34,645 bases of DNA from Bradyrhizobium macuxiense (GTDB lineage: Bacteria; Pseudomonadota; Alphaproteobacteria; Rhizobiales; Xanthobacteraceae). Positions 21,328-29,722 of the stretch are shown here, one piece after another. Under the pieces are notes generated by a model that saw only the letters and a program-made list of their open reading frames with translations, was not told where the DNA came from and made no database searches. The DNA is taken from contig NZ_LNCU01000046.1 of the NCBI RefSeq assembly GCF_001542415.1, forward strand, positions 1-34,645. Direction: 5' to 3'. The translations under genes and the position numbers were made by a program. Position 1 is the stretch's first letter, and every line of letters begins with the position of its first letter.

Positions 21328-22959
21328 CTACCCCGCCGGCTGGAACGAATCCGAACGCGCCATCGCCCAGGCGTCGCGGAAGCGGCGGTCCTGCGTGCCT
21401 TCCAAGAGTTCGCCGGGGCGCAGCGCTGGATAGAGCTCGGCGAACGAGCAGACCTCGGTGGTCGAGCTTCGTTGCGAGAAGTGGATCGGCCGCAGCTCCC
21501 GGGTGTGCTCGAGGCCGGCGGCAGCGAGCAGCTCGGTCAGCGCGTGCAGGGTGGAGTGGTGATAATTGTACACGCGCTCGATCTTGTCCGGCACGTAGAG
21601 CGCGCGGTTGCGGATCGGATCCTGCGAGGTGACGCCGGTCGGGCAGCGGTCGGTGTGGCAGCTCAAGGACTGGATGCAGCCGAGCGCGAACATGAAGCCG
21701 CGCGCCGAGTTGCACCAGTCGGCGCCGATCGCCATCGCGCGCGCCATGTCGAAGGCGGTCGCGATCTTGCCGGAGGCGCCGATCCTGATGCGGTCGCGCG
21801 CGTTGATGCCAACCAGCGCGTTATGAACGAAATTGACGCCCTCGCGCATCGGCATGCCCAGATGGTCCATGAACTCGAGCGGCGCGGCGCCGGTGCCGCC
21901 TTCATTGCCGTCGACCACGATGAAGTCGGGGTAGAGCCCGCTCTCCTTCATCGCCTTGCAAATCGCCAGGAACTCCCAGGGGTGACCGATGCACATCTTG
22001 AAACCGGCCGGCTTGCCGCCGGACAGTTTTCGCATCTGCGCGATGAATTCCATCATCTGCAGCGGCGTCGAGAAGGCCTTGTGATAGGCCGGCGAGATGC
22101 AATCCTCGCCGAGCGGCACGCCCCTGATCTTGGAAATCTCCTCGGAGACCTTCGCGGCCGGCAGCACGCCGCCATGGCCGGGCTTGGCGCCCTGGCTGAT
22201 CTTGAGCTCGACCATCTTGATCTGGTCTTCACCGGCCACGCGCGCGAATTCGTCCGAGTTGAAAGTGCCGTCGCGGTTGCGGCAGCCGAAATAGCCGGAG
22301 CCGACCTCCCAGATGATGTCGCCGCCGTTTTCACGGTGATAGGGGCTGACGCCGCCCTCGCCGGTGTCGTGCGCGAAGCCGCCCTTCTTGGCGCCCGCGT
22401 TGAGCGCGCGCACGGCGTTCGGGCTCAGCGCGCCGAAGCTCATCGCCGAGATATTGAAGACCGAGGCCGAATACGGCCTGGTGCAGTCGGGGCCGCCGAT
22501 GGTGATTCGGAATTTCTCGTCGGCACGCGGCTTCGGCGCCACCGAGTGATGCATCCACTCATAGCCCTCGCGGTAGACATCCTCCTGGGTGCCGAACGGC
22601 CGCTTGTCGAGCACCGCCTTGGCGCGCTGATAGACCACCGCGCGGGTGTCGCGGGAGAACGGCATGCCGTCCTTCTCGCTCTCGAAGAAATACTGCCGCA
22701 TCTCCGGGCGGATTTCCTCGAGCAGGAAGCGGACATGCGCCGAGATCGGGTAGTTGCGCAACACCGCGTGGTTCTTCTGCACGAGGTCGCGAATGCCAAG
22801 CAGTGTCAACGCGCCGAAGATGATCAGCGGCACCAGCACCACATGCCAGATCTTCGGGTTGTGGTCGAAGACACCGATTGCCAACAGGAGCGCAGTGATG
22901 ACGGCGCAGATCGTCATCACGATGAAGCGCGGCGAGAACGGAAGCAGCAGCGTTTCCAT
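21328..22959 (-). CDS. FMN-binding glutamate synthase-family protein, membrane-anchored
   Basis: This 543-residue protein begins METLLLPFSPRFIVMTICAV with two membrane spans (about 10-31 and 38-57). The body is the GltB-type FMN/glutamate synthase barrel: SAMSFGALSPNAVRALNAGA, GDIIWEVGSGYFGCR, KISQGAKPGHGGVLP, and DGNEGGTGAAP for FMN. The 3Fe-4S motif C-x5-C-x4-C is present in GCIQSLSCHTDRCPTG at about 426-440. It lacks the glutaminase domain of classical GltB, so it is a stand-alone synthase or redox domain on the inner membrane; in vivo activity for this branch is not established. The ATG at 22959 with GAGGG upstream is preferred over an in-frame TTG at 22974. Confidence 0.9.
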   Translation of the reverse strand: METLLLPFSPRFIVMTICAVITALLLAIGVFDHNPKIWHVVLVPLIIFGALTLLGIRDLVQKNHAVLRNYPISAHVRFLLEEIRPEMRQYFFESEKDGMPFSRDTRAVVYQRAKAVLDKRPFGTQEDVYREGYEWMHHSVAPKPRADEKFRITIGGPDCTRPYSASVFNISAMSFGALSPNAVRALNAGAKKGGFAHDTGEGGVSPYHRENGGDIIWEVGSGYFGCRNRDGTFNSDEFARVAGEDQIKMVELKISQGAKPGHGGVLPAAKVSEEISKIRGVPLGEDCISPAYHKAFSTPLQMMEFIAQMRKLSGGKPAGFKMCIGHPWEFLAICKAMKESGLYPDFIVVDGNEGGTGAAPLEFMDHLGMPMREGVNFVHNALVGINARDRIRIGASGKIATAFDMARAMAIGADWCNSARGFMFALGCIQSLSCHTDRCPTGVTSQDPIRNRALYVPDKIERVYNYHHSTLHALTELLAAAGLEHTRELRPIHFSQRSSTTEVCSFAELYPALRPGELLEGTQDRRFRDAWAMARSDSFQPAG

Positions 22960-23065
22960 AGAACCCTCAGCCAATCAGCAAGGCCATTATGCCGGCCATG
23001 AGCCTAATCCAACTCGCGGAACAAGTGCTACACGGTTATAGCGCCGAGCAGTCACAGATATGACA

Positions 23066-23083
23066 ACCGCCCGAATGGGCGGT
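23066..23083. terminator. Hairpin between the patatin remnant and the glutamate synthase-like gene
   Basis: ACCGCCC and GGGCGGT form a 7-bp stem around GAAT, downstream of the patatin remnant and upstream of the next gene on the same strand. There is no clear T-run, so termination is plausible but unproven. Confidence 0.4.
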
Positions 23084-23200
23084 ATTGCCGTTGCGATCGT
23101 TCAAATCGACCCTGTCTTTTGCAGTGCAACGAAGGGCCGCAAAGCGGCGCGTCCTCCCTTCGCTTGCGTGGGAGGTGAAGGACAGCAGGCATGACCCGCC

Positions 23201-23578
23201 TCAGTGATCGTGCGGCTGCAATTCGTGCGGGATGCGGCCCTGCTTCAGGGCATCGCTGGCCAGCCAGGCCTCGGTCGAGTCGATCGCGCGTGCGATATGA
23301 TCCGCGGTCCGGGAGAAATCATAGGGCGAGCCGACCAGCGGGCAGAGCGGCGGCACGACGAAATATTCGACATCGGGGCCGATGTTCTCGAGCTCATTGA
23401 CGAGCTGCCGCGCGATCAGCAGCGTCAGCGCATGCAGCGCGTTGGCGAGCGCGCCGATCGGCGGCGCCTGGTTGGCGCAGGCATGCCCGGTCGGCAGCGC
23501 GATCAGACGCTTCGCGCCCTTCTTCACCGCGACGCGGACCGGCGTGTTGCTGGAGATTGCGCCGTCGGCCAGGAAATG
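23201..23578 (-). pseudogene. Patatin-like phospholipase, C-terminal remnant
   Basis: The last 125 or so codons are clearly the C-terminal part of a patatin-like phospholipase. FLADGAISSNTPVRVAVKKG contains the catalytic Asp of the D-G motif, followed by AKRLIALPTGHACANQAPPI and DVEYFVVPPLCPLVGSPYDF. The N-terminal half with the oxyanion loop and the G-x-S-x-G nucleophile is absent: upstream of FLADG the frame runs straight into palindromic repeat DNA, and the next gene (fpr) is intact. An open frame to 23866 exists, but that part is repeat-derived nonsense. The gene therefore lost its 5' part, probably by a deletion or rearrangement at the repeats. Confidence 0.8.
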
Positions 23579-23585
23579 ATCGTGG

Positions 23586-23722
23586 CCTCCCCCGCAAGCG
23601 GGAGAGGCAAATCGTGCCTGCGGATACACCTCGCCACACATGCAAAAGGCTGGAGCCCGGTGGGGGGCCCCAGCCTTCGCAAAACGAAAGTGGTGGTAAT
23701 GGGTCCTGGCTTTCGCCAGGAC
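23586..23722. repeat. Cluster of three palindromic repeats at the patatin breakpoint
   Basis: It holds a type 2 hairpin (CCTCCCCCGCAAGCGGGAGAGG region, 23586 on), then AAGGCTGG facing CCAGCCTT (23646-23677), then GTCCTGGC facing GCCAGGAC (23703-23722). The cluster fills the space between the truncated patatin gene and fpr and marks where the patatin 5' end was lost. Confidence 0.7.
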
Positions 23723-23745
23723 GACAATCGTAACGCTCGACGGCC

Positions 23746-24519
23746 TCAGCGCTCGACGAACGCCTTCTCGATCACGAAGTGGCCGGGCTTGTTGCCGCTG
23801 CCTTCGGCGAAGCCGCGGGTCTCGAACAGCTGCTTCAGCTCTTCGAGCATCGCCGGGCTGCCGCACATCATGATGCGGTCGGTCTCGATGTCGAGCGGAC
23901 CCTGATGCAGGTCGGCGAACAGCTGGTTGGAGGTGATGAGGTCGGTGATGCGGCCGCGGTTACGGAACGGCTCGCGCGTCACGGTCGGATAATAGAGCAG
24001 CTTCTCCGACAGCATCGGCCCGAACAATTCGTCGTCGCGCAGCTTGGCGACCAGCTCCTCGCCATAGGCAAGCTCGGAGACCTGGCGGCAGCCATGCACC
24101 AGCACGATCGAGTCGTACCGATCATAGACCTCGGGGTCCTTGATCAAGCTCGCGAACGGCGCAAGGCCGGTGCCGGTCGACAGCAGCATCAGCCGCTTGC
24201 CCGGGATCAGATTGTCGGTGATCAGCGTGCCGGTCGCCTTGCGGCCGACCAGGATGATGTCGCCTTCGCGGATCTTCTGCAGCTTGGAGGTGAGCGGGCC
24301 GTCATGCACCTTTATCGAGAAGAACTCGAGCTCTTCCTCGTGATTGGCGCTCGCCATCGAATAGGCGCGCAGCAGCGGCCGGCCGTCGACCTCGAGACCG
24401 ATCATGGCGAACTGGCCGTTCTGGAAGCGAAAGCCGGTGTCGCGGGTGGCTCGGAAGCTGAAAAGCGTATCGGTCCAGTGATGAACGGAAAGAACCTTCT
24501 CTCGATAGAACGCGCTCAT
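23746..24519 (-). CDS. fpr: Ferredoxin-NADP(+) reductase
   Basis: This 257-residue flavoenzyme starts MSAFYREKVLSVHHWTDTLF. The FAD motif RAYS is at 51-54 (LLRAYSMAS), the NADP motif is STGTGLAPFASLI, and MMCGSPAML follows. It ends AFVER, the C-terminal extension typical of the bacterial subclass with a terminal residue stacking near FAD. It moves electrons between NADPH and ferredoxin or flavodoxin, serving nitrogen fixation, iron release or oxidative-stress defence. It is divergent from the ATP-grasp gene across a 297-base, relatively AT-rich region. The length is standard. Confidence 0.93.
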   Translation of the reverse strand: MSAFYREKVLSVHHWTDTLFSFRATRDTGFRFQNGQFAMIGLEVDGRPLLRAYSMASANHEEELEFFSIKVHDGPLTSKLQKIREGDIILVGRKATGTLITDNLIPGKRLMLLSTGTGLAPFASLIKDPEVYDRYDSIVLVHGCRQVSELAYGEELVAKLRDDELFGPMLSEKLLYYPTVTREPFRNRGRITDLITSNQLFADLHQGPLDIETDRIMMCGSPAMLEELKQLFETRGFAEGSGNKPGHFVIEKAFVER

Positions 24520-24816
24520 GTGTTTTCGTCTTCTCGATTGACCAGATTTAGAATGGTTTGATTTTTAGGCTGTCCGCGGCGGCGCGGAAGTAACCGAAAT
24601 CATTGAAGATCTCGCGTTTCCATTGCGCCGATGTCTGAGATAGTCAAGATCACGTGGCGTGCAATTGCGATCTCAGAATGGCAGTCGTTCGATTTCGCGC
24701 AGAGGTTCAGCCACGACATCGTTAACGTGCTGTGATGGACGCAATTTACTTGCTGAGATCAGCGCCGATCTGGCAAATAATTGCTACGAAAGCCGTGGCG
24801 AAGGGAAAATGATTTA
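24520..24816. promoter_or_regulatory. Divergent promoter region of fpr and the ATP-grasp gene
   Basis: This 297-base region is richer in A and T than its surroundings. TGAGAT (24636-24641) and ATCTCA (24670-24675) form an inverted repeat near the middle that could be an operator. I saw no gene in it. Confidence 0.35.
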
Positions 24817-25752
24817 GTGGTCCTCATCAGCCAGCGAATCTTCCTGGAAACCATCAAAAAATATTGTCTCGCGCACAATATCGCGATCGACATCAGGTCC
24901 GGCGGCTGGCTGGTCATCATGGCGAAAGGCGCCGAGCGGCGGCTCGCGATCGGCTACGACGTCGGGCTGAACAGCGCGGTCGCCCACCAGGTCGCCAACG
25001 ACAAGGCAGCCTGCGCCGAGGTGCTGGCGACGGCCGGCGTCGCCGCGATCCCGCACACCCTGTTTCTCGGCGCAAGGCTCAGCCCGCACATCCCGGGATC
25101 GGGATCGATGCAGGCGATGCTGCCGCTTCTCGATGCCCATCCACGCGGGCTCGTCGTCAAGCCCAATGAAGGCACCTCGGGCGAGCAGGTCTTTCGCGTC
25201 ACGACCAAGGCGCAACTGGAGCAGGCGGTCGCGCGCATCCTTGCCGCGCATCCGAGCCTTGCGATCTCGCCCTATGTCGAGATCGAGGACGAGGTGCGCG
25301 TCGTGCTGCTCGATGGACGCGCGCTGATCGTCTACAGCAAGCTGCGCCCGCAGGTGACCGGCGACGGCGTCCATTCGCTGCGCGAGCTCGCGCAGCGCGC
25401 GATGGGAGCGGAGCAGCTCACGACCATCACTGAGGATTTCGACGCCGACGCGCTCGACGCCGTCCCGCCCGCCGGCGAGCGGCGCATCCTCAACTGGCGA
25501 CACAATCTCGATTCGGGCGCGGCACCGGTGCTGCTGGCCGACGGCGCGACACGCGACGCCTGCATCGCGCTCGCAATCAAGGCCGCGCAGGCGTTGCGCA
25601 TCCGCTTCGCTTCCGTCGACGTCGTGCGTGCCGATTGCGGCTGGCAGATCCTCGAGGTGAATTCCGGGGTGAAGATGGAAGCGCTGGGCAGGCAGTATCC
25701 GGAACTGGTCGAAGCGGCGTATTGGGCGGCGATGGACAAGGTGTTTACCTAA
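24817..25752 (+). CDS. ATP-grasp domain protein (cyanophycin synthetase/RimK-like)
   Basis: This protein has 311 residues from the GTG at 24817, which follows an AAGGGA site; an in-frame TTG at 24781 is the alternative. It shows an ATP-grasp domain: VVKPNEGTSGEQVFRVTTKA (nucleotide loop), SPYVEIEDEVRVVLLDGRAL, and the metal-binding end ASVDVVRADCGWQILEVNSG. The segment SKLRPQVTGDGVHSLREL resembles cyanophycin synthetase-type ligases. It would ligate a carboxylate to an amine with ATP, but the substrates are unknown and no ligase partner or peptide precursor lies alongside. Its stop codon overlaps a palindromic repeat. Confidence 0.82.
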   Translation: MVLISQRIFLETIKKYCLAHNIAIDIRSGGWLVIMAKGAERRLAIGYDVGLNSAVAHQVANDKAACAEVLATAGVAAIPHTLFLGARLSPHIPGSGSMQAMLPLLDAHPRGLVVKPNEGTSGEQVFRVTTKAQLEQAVARILAAHPSLAISPYVEIEDEVRVVLLDGRALIVYSKLRPQVTGDGVHSLRELAQRAMGAEQLTTITEDFDADALDAVPPAGERRILNWRHNLDSGAAPVLLADGATRDACIALAIKAAQALRIRFASVDVVRADCGWQILEVNSGVKMEALGRQYPELVEAAYWAAMDKVFT

Positions 25753-25849
25753 AGCGCGATGAGATCAGGTTGAATCGTCATCGCACTTTGGCTTCTTGTT
25801 TAAGCATGATCTTTTCGGAAAACCGCTTCACACTTTCCGGATCATGCTT
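25751..25849. repeat. Palindromic repeat, type 3 with an AAAGCGCGATGA hairpin
   Basis: The first hairpin pairs AAAGCGCGATGA (25751 on) with TCATCGCACTTT (to 25789). The second pairs AAGCATGATC (25802-25811) with GATCATGCTT (25840-25849). It is a common dispersed element of Bradyrhizobium and related genomes. It starts inside the TAA of the ATP-grasp gene, like the related copy at 14455. Confidence 0.8.
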
Positions 25850-25887
25850 TAGGACTGCGCCGCGCGGCTGCCACTTGTTCCTCTTCG

Positions 25888-26051
25888 CCTCTCCCCTTGT
25901 GGGAGAGGCCGGATCGCATGAAGCGGAGCGGAATGCGATCCGGGTGAGGGGTCACAGTCTCTCAAGGGACTTCATCTAGCGGACACACCTGAACCCCCTC
26001 ACCCGGAATTCAAGCTGTGCTTGAATTCCGACCTCTCCCACAGGGAGAGGT
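25888..26051. repeat. Palindromic repeat block, type 2
   Basis: It begins CCTCTCCCCTTGTGGGAGAG, continues with CGGATCGCAT facing ATGCGATCCG and GAATTCAAGC facing GCTTGAATTC, and ends CCTCTCCCACAGGGAGAGG. With the type 3 element beside it, it fills the whole 320-base gap between convergent genes. Confidence 0.78.
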
Positions 26052-26072
26052 GAAGATAGCGGCGTGATCGCG

Positions 26073-27017
26073 CTACTGATTCTCGTCGAGCACCTTGAAG
26101 GCCTCTTCGAGCTGCGGCGAGAGTGCGACGTTGAGCTTCTCGCCGGTCGGCAGACGGGCGACAAACCACTTGTTGTAGAGCGGTATGATGTCGCGGTTGG
26201 TGGCGAGCTTGCGGAATGCGCGCTCGACCACGTCCTTCATCTGCGGTTCGCCCTTGCGGTACATGATGCCGTACGGATCGTAGGACAGGTAATCGCCGGT
26301 GACGCGGAACTTGTCCTGCGACTTGTGCCGCGCGATCAGGCCGTAGAGCAGAATGTCGTCGGTCGCGAACGCATCGGCCTTGCCGTCCGCCAGCATCTGG
26401 TAGGACTGCTCGTGATCGCCAGCGGTGACGATGTTGAGCCCGAGCGACTGCTTGGCGTCGACATTGTGCATCGCCTGCTCGTTGGTGGTGCCTTTGGTCA
26501 CCACCACGGTCTTGCCCTTGAGGTCGGCGACCTGGGTGACGCCGGACGCCTTCGGCACCATCAGCTTGGTGCCGGCCACGAACATCAGCGGCGAGAACGC
26601 GACGAGCTTGCCGCGCTCGGCATTCGCGGTGGTCGATCCGCATTCGAGATCGATCTTCTTGTCGACAACAGCAGGAATGCGGTCGTCGGAGGTGACCTTG
26701 ACGTATTCGACCTTGAGGTTGGGGTCGTCGACCTCGACTCCGATCTCATCGACGATGGCGTCGCACAGTTCGAGGCTGTAGCCGATCGGACGGTTCGAAT
26801 GATCGAGGAACGAGAACGGCGGTGAACTCTCGCGATAACCGAGCCGCACGGTGTGGGTGGCCTTGATGTTGGCGAGCGTGGGGCTGAGCCCCTCGCCTTC
26901 CGTCTGCGCGACGGCCGGCATTGCCGGCAGGCAAGCCGCGAGTAGATTTGCGGCCAGCAGACATGCCCACAATGTCGGGCGTTCAGCCCGTATCGGCCGC
27001 CATCGGGCGCGATGCAT
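26073..27017 (-). CDS. Amino-acid ABC-type substrate-binding protein (GltI-like), orphan
   Basis: This 314-residue periplasmic protein has an N-terminal signal ending near AVAQ. The SBP_bac_3 body includes ATHTVRLGYRESSPPFSFLD, GYSLELCDAIVDEI, DLECGSTTANAERGKLVAFS and TDDILLYGLIARHKSQDKFR, as in glutamate/aspartate-binding GltI/BztA proteins. The C at DLECG is typical. A GGGAGG ribosome-binding site favours the ATG at 27017 over an overlapping ATG at 27021. No ABC permease or ATPase is adjacent; instead it follows a DAACS symporter gene by 12 bases. It may deliver ligand to a distant ABC system or sense the same substrates. Confidence 0.9.
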   Translation of the reverse strand: MHRARWRPIRAERPTLWACLLAANLLAACLPAMPAVAQTEGEGLSPTLANIKATHTVRLGYRESSPPFSFLDHSNRPIGYSLELCDAIVDEIGVEVDDPNLKVEYVKVTSDDRIPAVVDKKIDLECGSTTANAERGKLVAFSPLMFVAGTKLMVPKASGVTQVADLKGKTVVVTKGTTNEQAMHNVDAKQSLGLNIVTAGDHEQSYQMLADGKADAFATDDILLYGLIARHKSQDKFRVTGDYLSYDPYGIMYRKGEPQMKDVVERAFRKLATNRDIIPLYNKWFVARLPTGEKLNVALSPQLEEAFKVLDENQ

Positions 27018-27029
27018 GCATGCCTCCCG

Positions 27030-28319
27030 TCAATGGCCTGCCATCACGGCACCGGGCACCGCATCCGACGGCACGGCGTCGTCGGGCCCGAGCTCGTGCT
27101 CGGCCTTCAGCTCGCCCTCCCACTTCGCGACCACGGCGGTCGCCAGCGAGTTGCCGATCACGTTGGTGGCGCTGCGGCCCATGTCGAGGAAGGTGTCGAT
27201 GCCCATCACCATCAACAATCCCGCCTCGGGAATGTTGAACTGGCTGAGCGTCGAAGCGATCACGACGAGGGAAGCGCGCGGCACGCCGGCGACGCCCTTC
27301 GAGGTGATCATCAGCGTCGCCAGCATCGCGAACTGCGTCCCGAGCGACATCTCGATGTGATAGGACTGCGCAATGAAGATACTGGCGAAGGTGCAGTACA
27401 TCATCGTGCCGTCGAGGTTGAACGAGTAGCCGAGCGGCAGCACGAAGGACGAGATCCGGGAGGAGGCGCCGAACCTGTTCAGCCCCTCCAGCGTCTTCGG
27501 ATACGCCGCCTCAGACGAAGCGGTCGAGAACGCGATCATCAAAGGCTCGCGGATCAATCGCAACAGATGGCTGTAGCGCGGGCCGATGACGACGAAGCCG
27601 ACCATGACCAGGATGCCCCACAGGATCAGCAGCGACAGATAGAAGCCGCCCATGAAGACGATCAGCTTCCAGAGCACGCCGAGGCCGTTCTTCGAGACGG
27701 TCGCCATGATCGCCGCCCACACCGCGAGCGGGGCAAAGAACATCACATAACTCGTGACCTTGAGCATGATGTGGGCGAGATCGTCGATCAGGCTCATGAT
27801 CGGTTTCGCCCGTTCCGGCATGGCGCCGAGCGCCACCGCGAAGAACACCGCGAACACCACGATCTGCAGGATCTCGTTCTGCGCCATCGCGTCCGCGATC
27901 GAGGTCGGCACGAGGTGGACCAGGAATTTCTCGAGCGAGAAGGCCGACACCGGCAGGCCGGTCGACTGCGCCTTGTCGGGCAGCGTGCCCGGGAAGTTGG
28001 CGCCGGGCTGCAGCAGATTGACCATCAGGAGGCCGAGCAGCAACGAGACGAAGGAGGCGGAAACGAACCAGCCCATGGTCTTGGCGAAGATGCGCCCGAG
28101 CCGCGCACCGCTTCCCATATGGGCGATCCCGCCGACGAGGGTCGCAAACACCAGGGGCGCGATGATCATCTTGATCAAGCGCAGGAAGAGCATCGCGATC
28201 AGGTTGACGTCGGCCGCGATCTCGGCCCGGCTATCGGGAAAGTAGTTGAAAACGATCGTCCCCATCGCGATGCCAAGCACCATCGCAAGCAGGATATACT
28301 GCGTAAACCTGTTGGACAT
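27030..28319 (-). CDS. Dicarboxylate/amino acid:cation symporter (DAACS)
   Basis: This 429-residue carrier starts MSNRFTQYILLAMVLGIAMG. It shows the DAACS hallmarks: the hairpin AFSTASSEAAYPKTLEGLNR, span 7 SFNLDGTMMYCTFASIFIAQ, hairpin 2 ITSKGVAGVPRASLVV, and span 8 GIDTFLDMGRSATNVIGNSL with its conserved Asp, Arg and Asn. These resemble GltP/GltT and DctA. It imports acidic amino acids or C4-dicarboxylates with H+ or Na+. I chose the ATG at 28319 after GGGGGTAAGAGA; the open frame extends 39 codons upstream without signal. It is co-transcribed with the binding-protein gene at 26073. Confidence 0.93.
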   Translation of the reverse strand: MSNRFTQYILLAMVLGIAMGTIVFNYFPDSRAEIAADVNLIAMLFLRLIKMIIAPLVFATLVGGIAHMGSGARLGRIFAKTMGWFVSASFVSLLLGLLMVNLLQPGANFPGTLPDKAQSTGLPVSAFSLEKFLVHLVPTSIADAMAQNEILQIVVFAVFFAVALGAMPERAKPIMSLIDDLAHIMLKVTSYVMFFAPLAVWAAIMATVSKNGLGVLWKLIVFMGGFYLSLLILWGILVMVGFVVIGPRYSHLLRLIREPLMIAFSTASSEAAYPKTLEGLNRFGASSRISSFVLPLGYSFNLDGTMMYCTFASIFIAQSYHIEMSLGTQFAMLATLMITSKGVAGVPRASLVVIASTLSQFNIPEAGLLMVMGIDTFLDMGRSATNVIGNSLATAVVAKWEGELKAEHELGPDDAVPSDAVPGAVMAGH

Positions 28320-28533
28320 TCTCTTACCCCCGTAGGCTTCCGGCACAGACAAGTGTGGCAGATTTACGCACCTATGCAACACGCTTCGCGTTTGGCGGGA
28401 CTTTGCCGAAATGTTCCCGTTGTGGAATGCCAGCACGCGGACTAGCGTTCATGCAGCGCACAATCTGTGCAATGACGCGCCCGTAGAGCAGTCAATTGCA
28501 TCGGGAACGATCACTACGAGGGGAGACAACGCC

Positions 28534-29535
<1,002 letters not shown>

Positions 29536-29552
29536 ACGGGAAGGCTCTCGGT

Positions 29553-29701
29553 CCCGTCATCCTGAGGTACGCGCTCTTCCGCGCCTCGAAGGATGCACGG
29601 CCCCGCTCGGTTCGTGGCCGGCGCCCCTGCGAGACGGCCGCGGAGTTTATCATCGGGCCGCGCTTTGCGCGGACCCGTTGGCGGCCTCCTCAGGGTGACG
29701 G
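29553..29701. repeat. Palindromic intergenic repeat, type 1 (second copy)
   Basis: CCCGTCATCCTGAGG (29553-29567) faces CCTCAGGGTGACGG (29688-29701), with CGAAGGATGCACGGCC inside as in the first copy (7784-7889). The interior is longer and more diverged. It lies between two convergent genes. Confidence 0.75.
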
Positions 29702-29722
29702 AGATAGATTTGGTGCGCGGAG

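Noticed and set aside
23579..23866. 5' extension of the patatin frame to 23866
   Set aside because: The codons derive from palindromic repeat DNA and the extreme 3' end of fpr. No patatin N-terminal motif is present.
24547..24563. TTTAGAATGGTTTGA upstream of fpr, resembling half of an Irr-type iron box
   Set aside because: Only the left half-site fits; the inverted TTCTAAA half is missing.
27012..28445. 477-codon open frame on the plus strand
   Set aside because: It is antisense to the DAACS symporter and has typical shadow composition.
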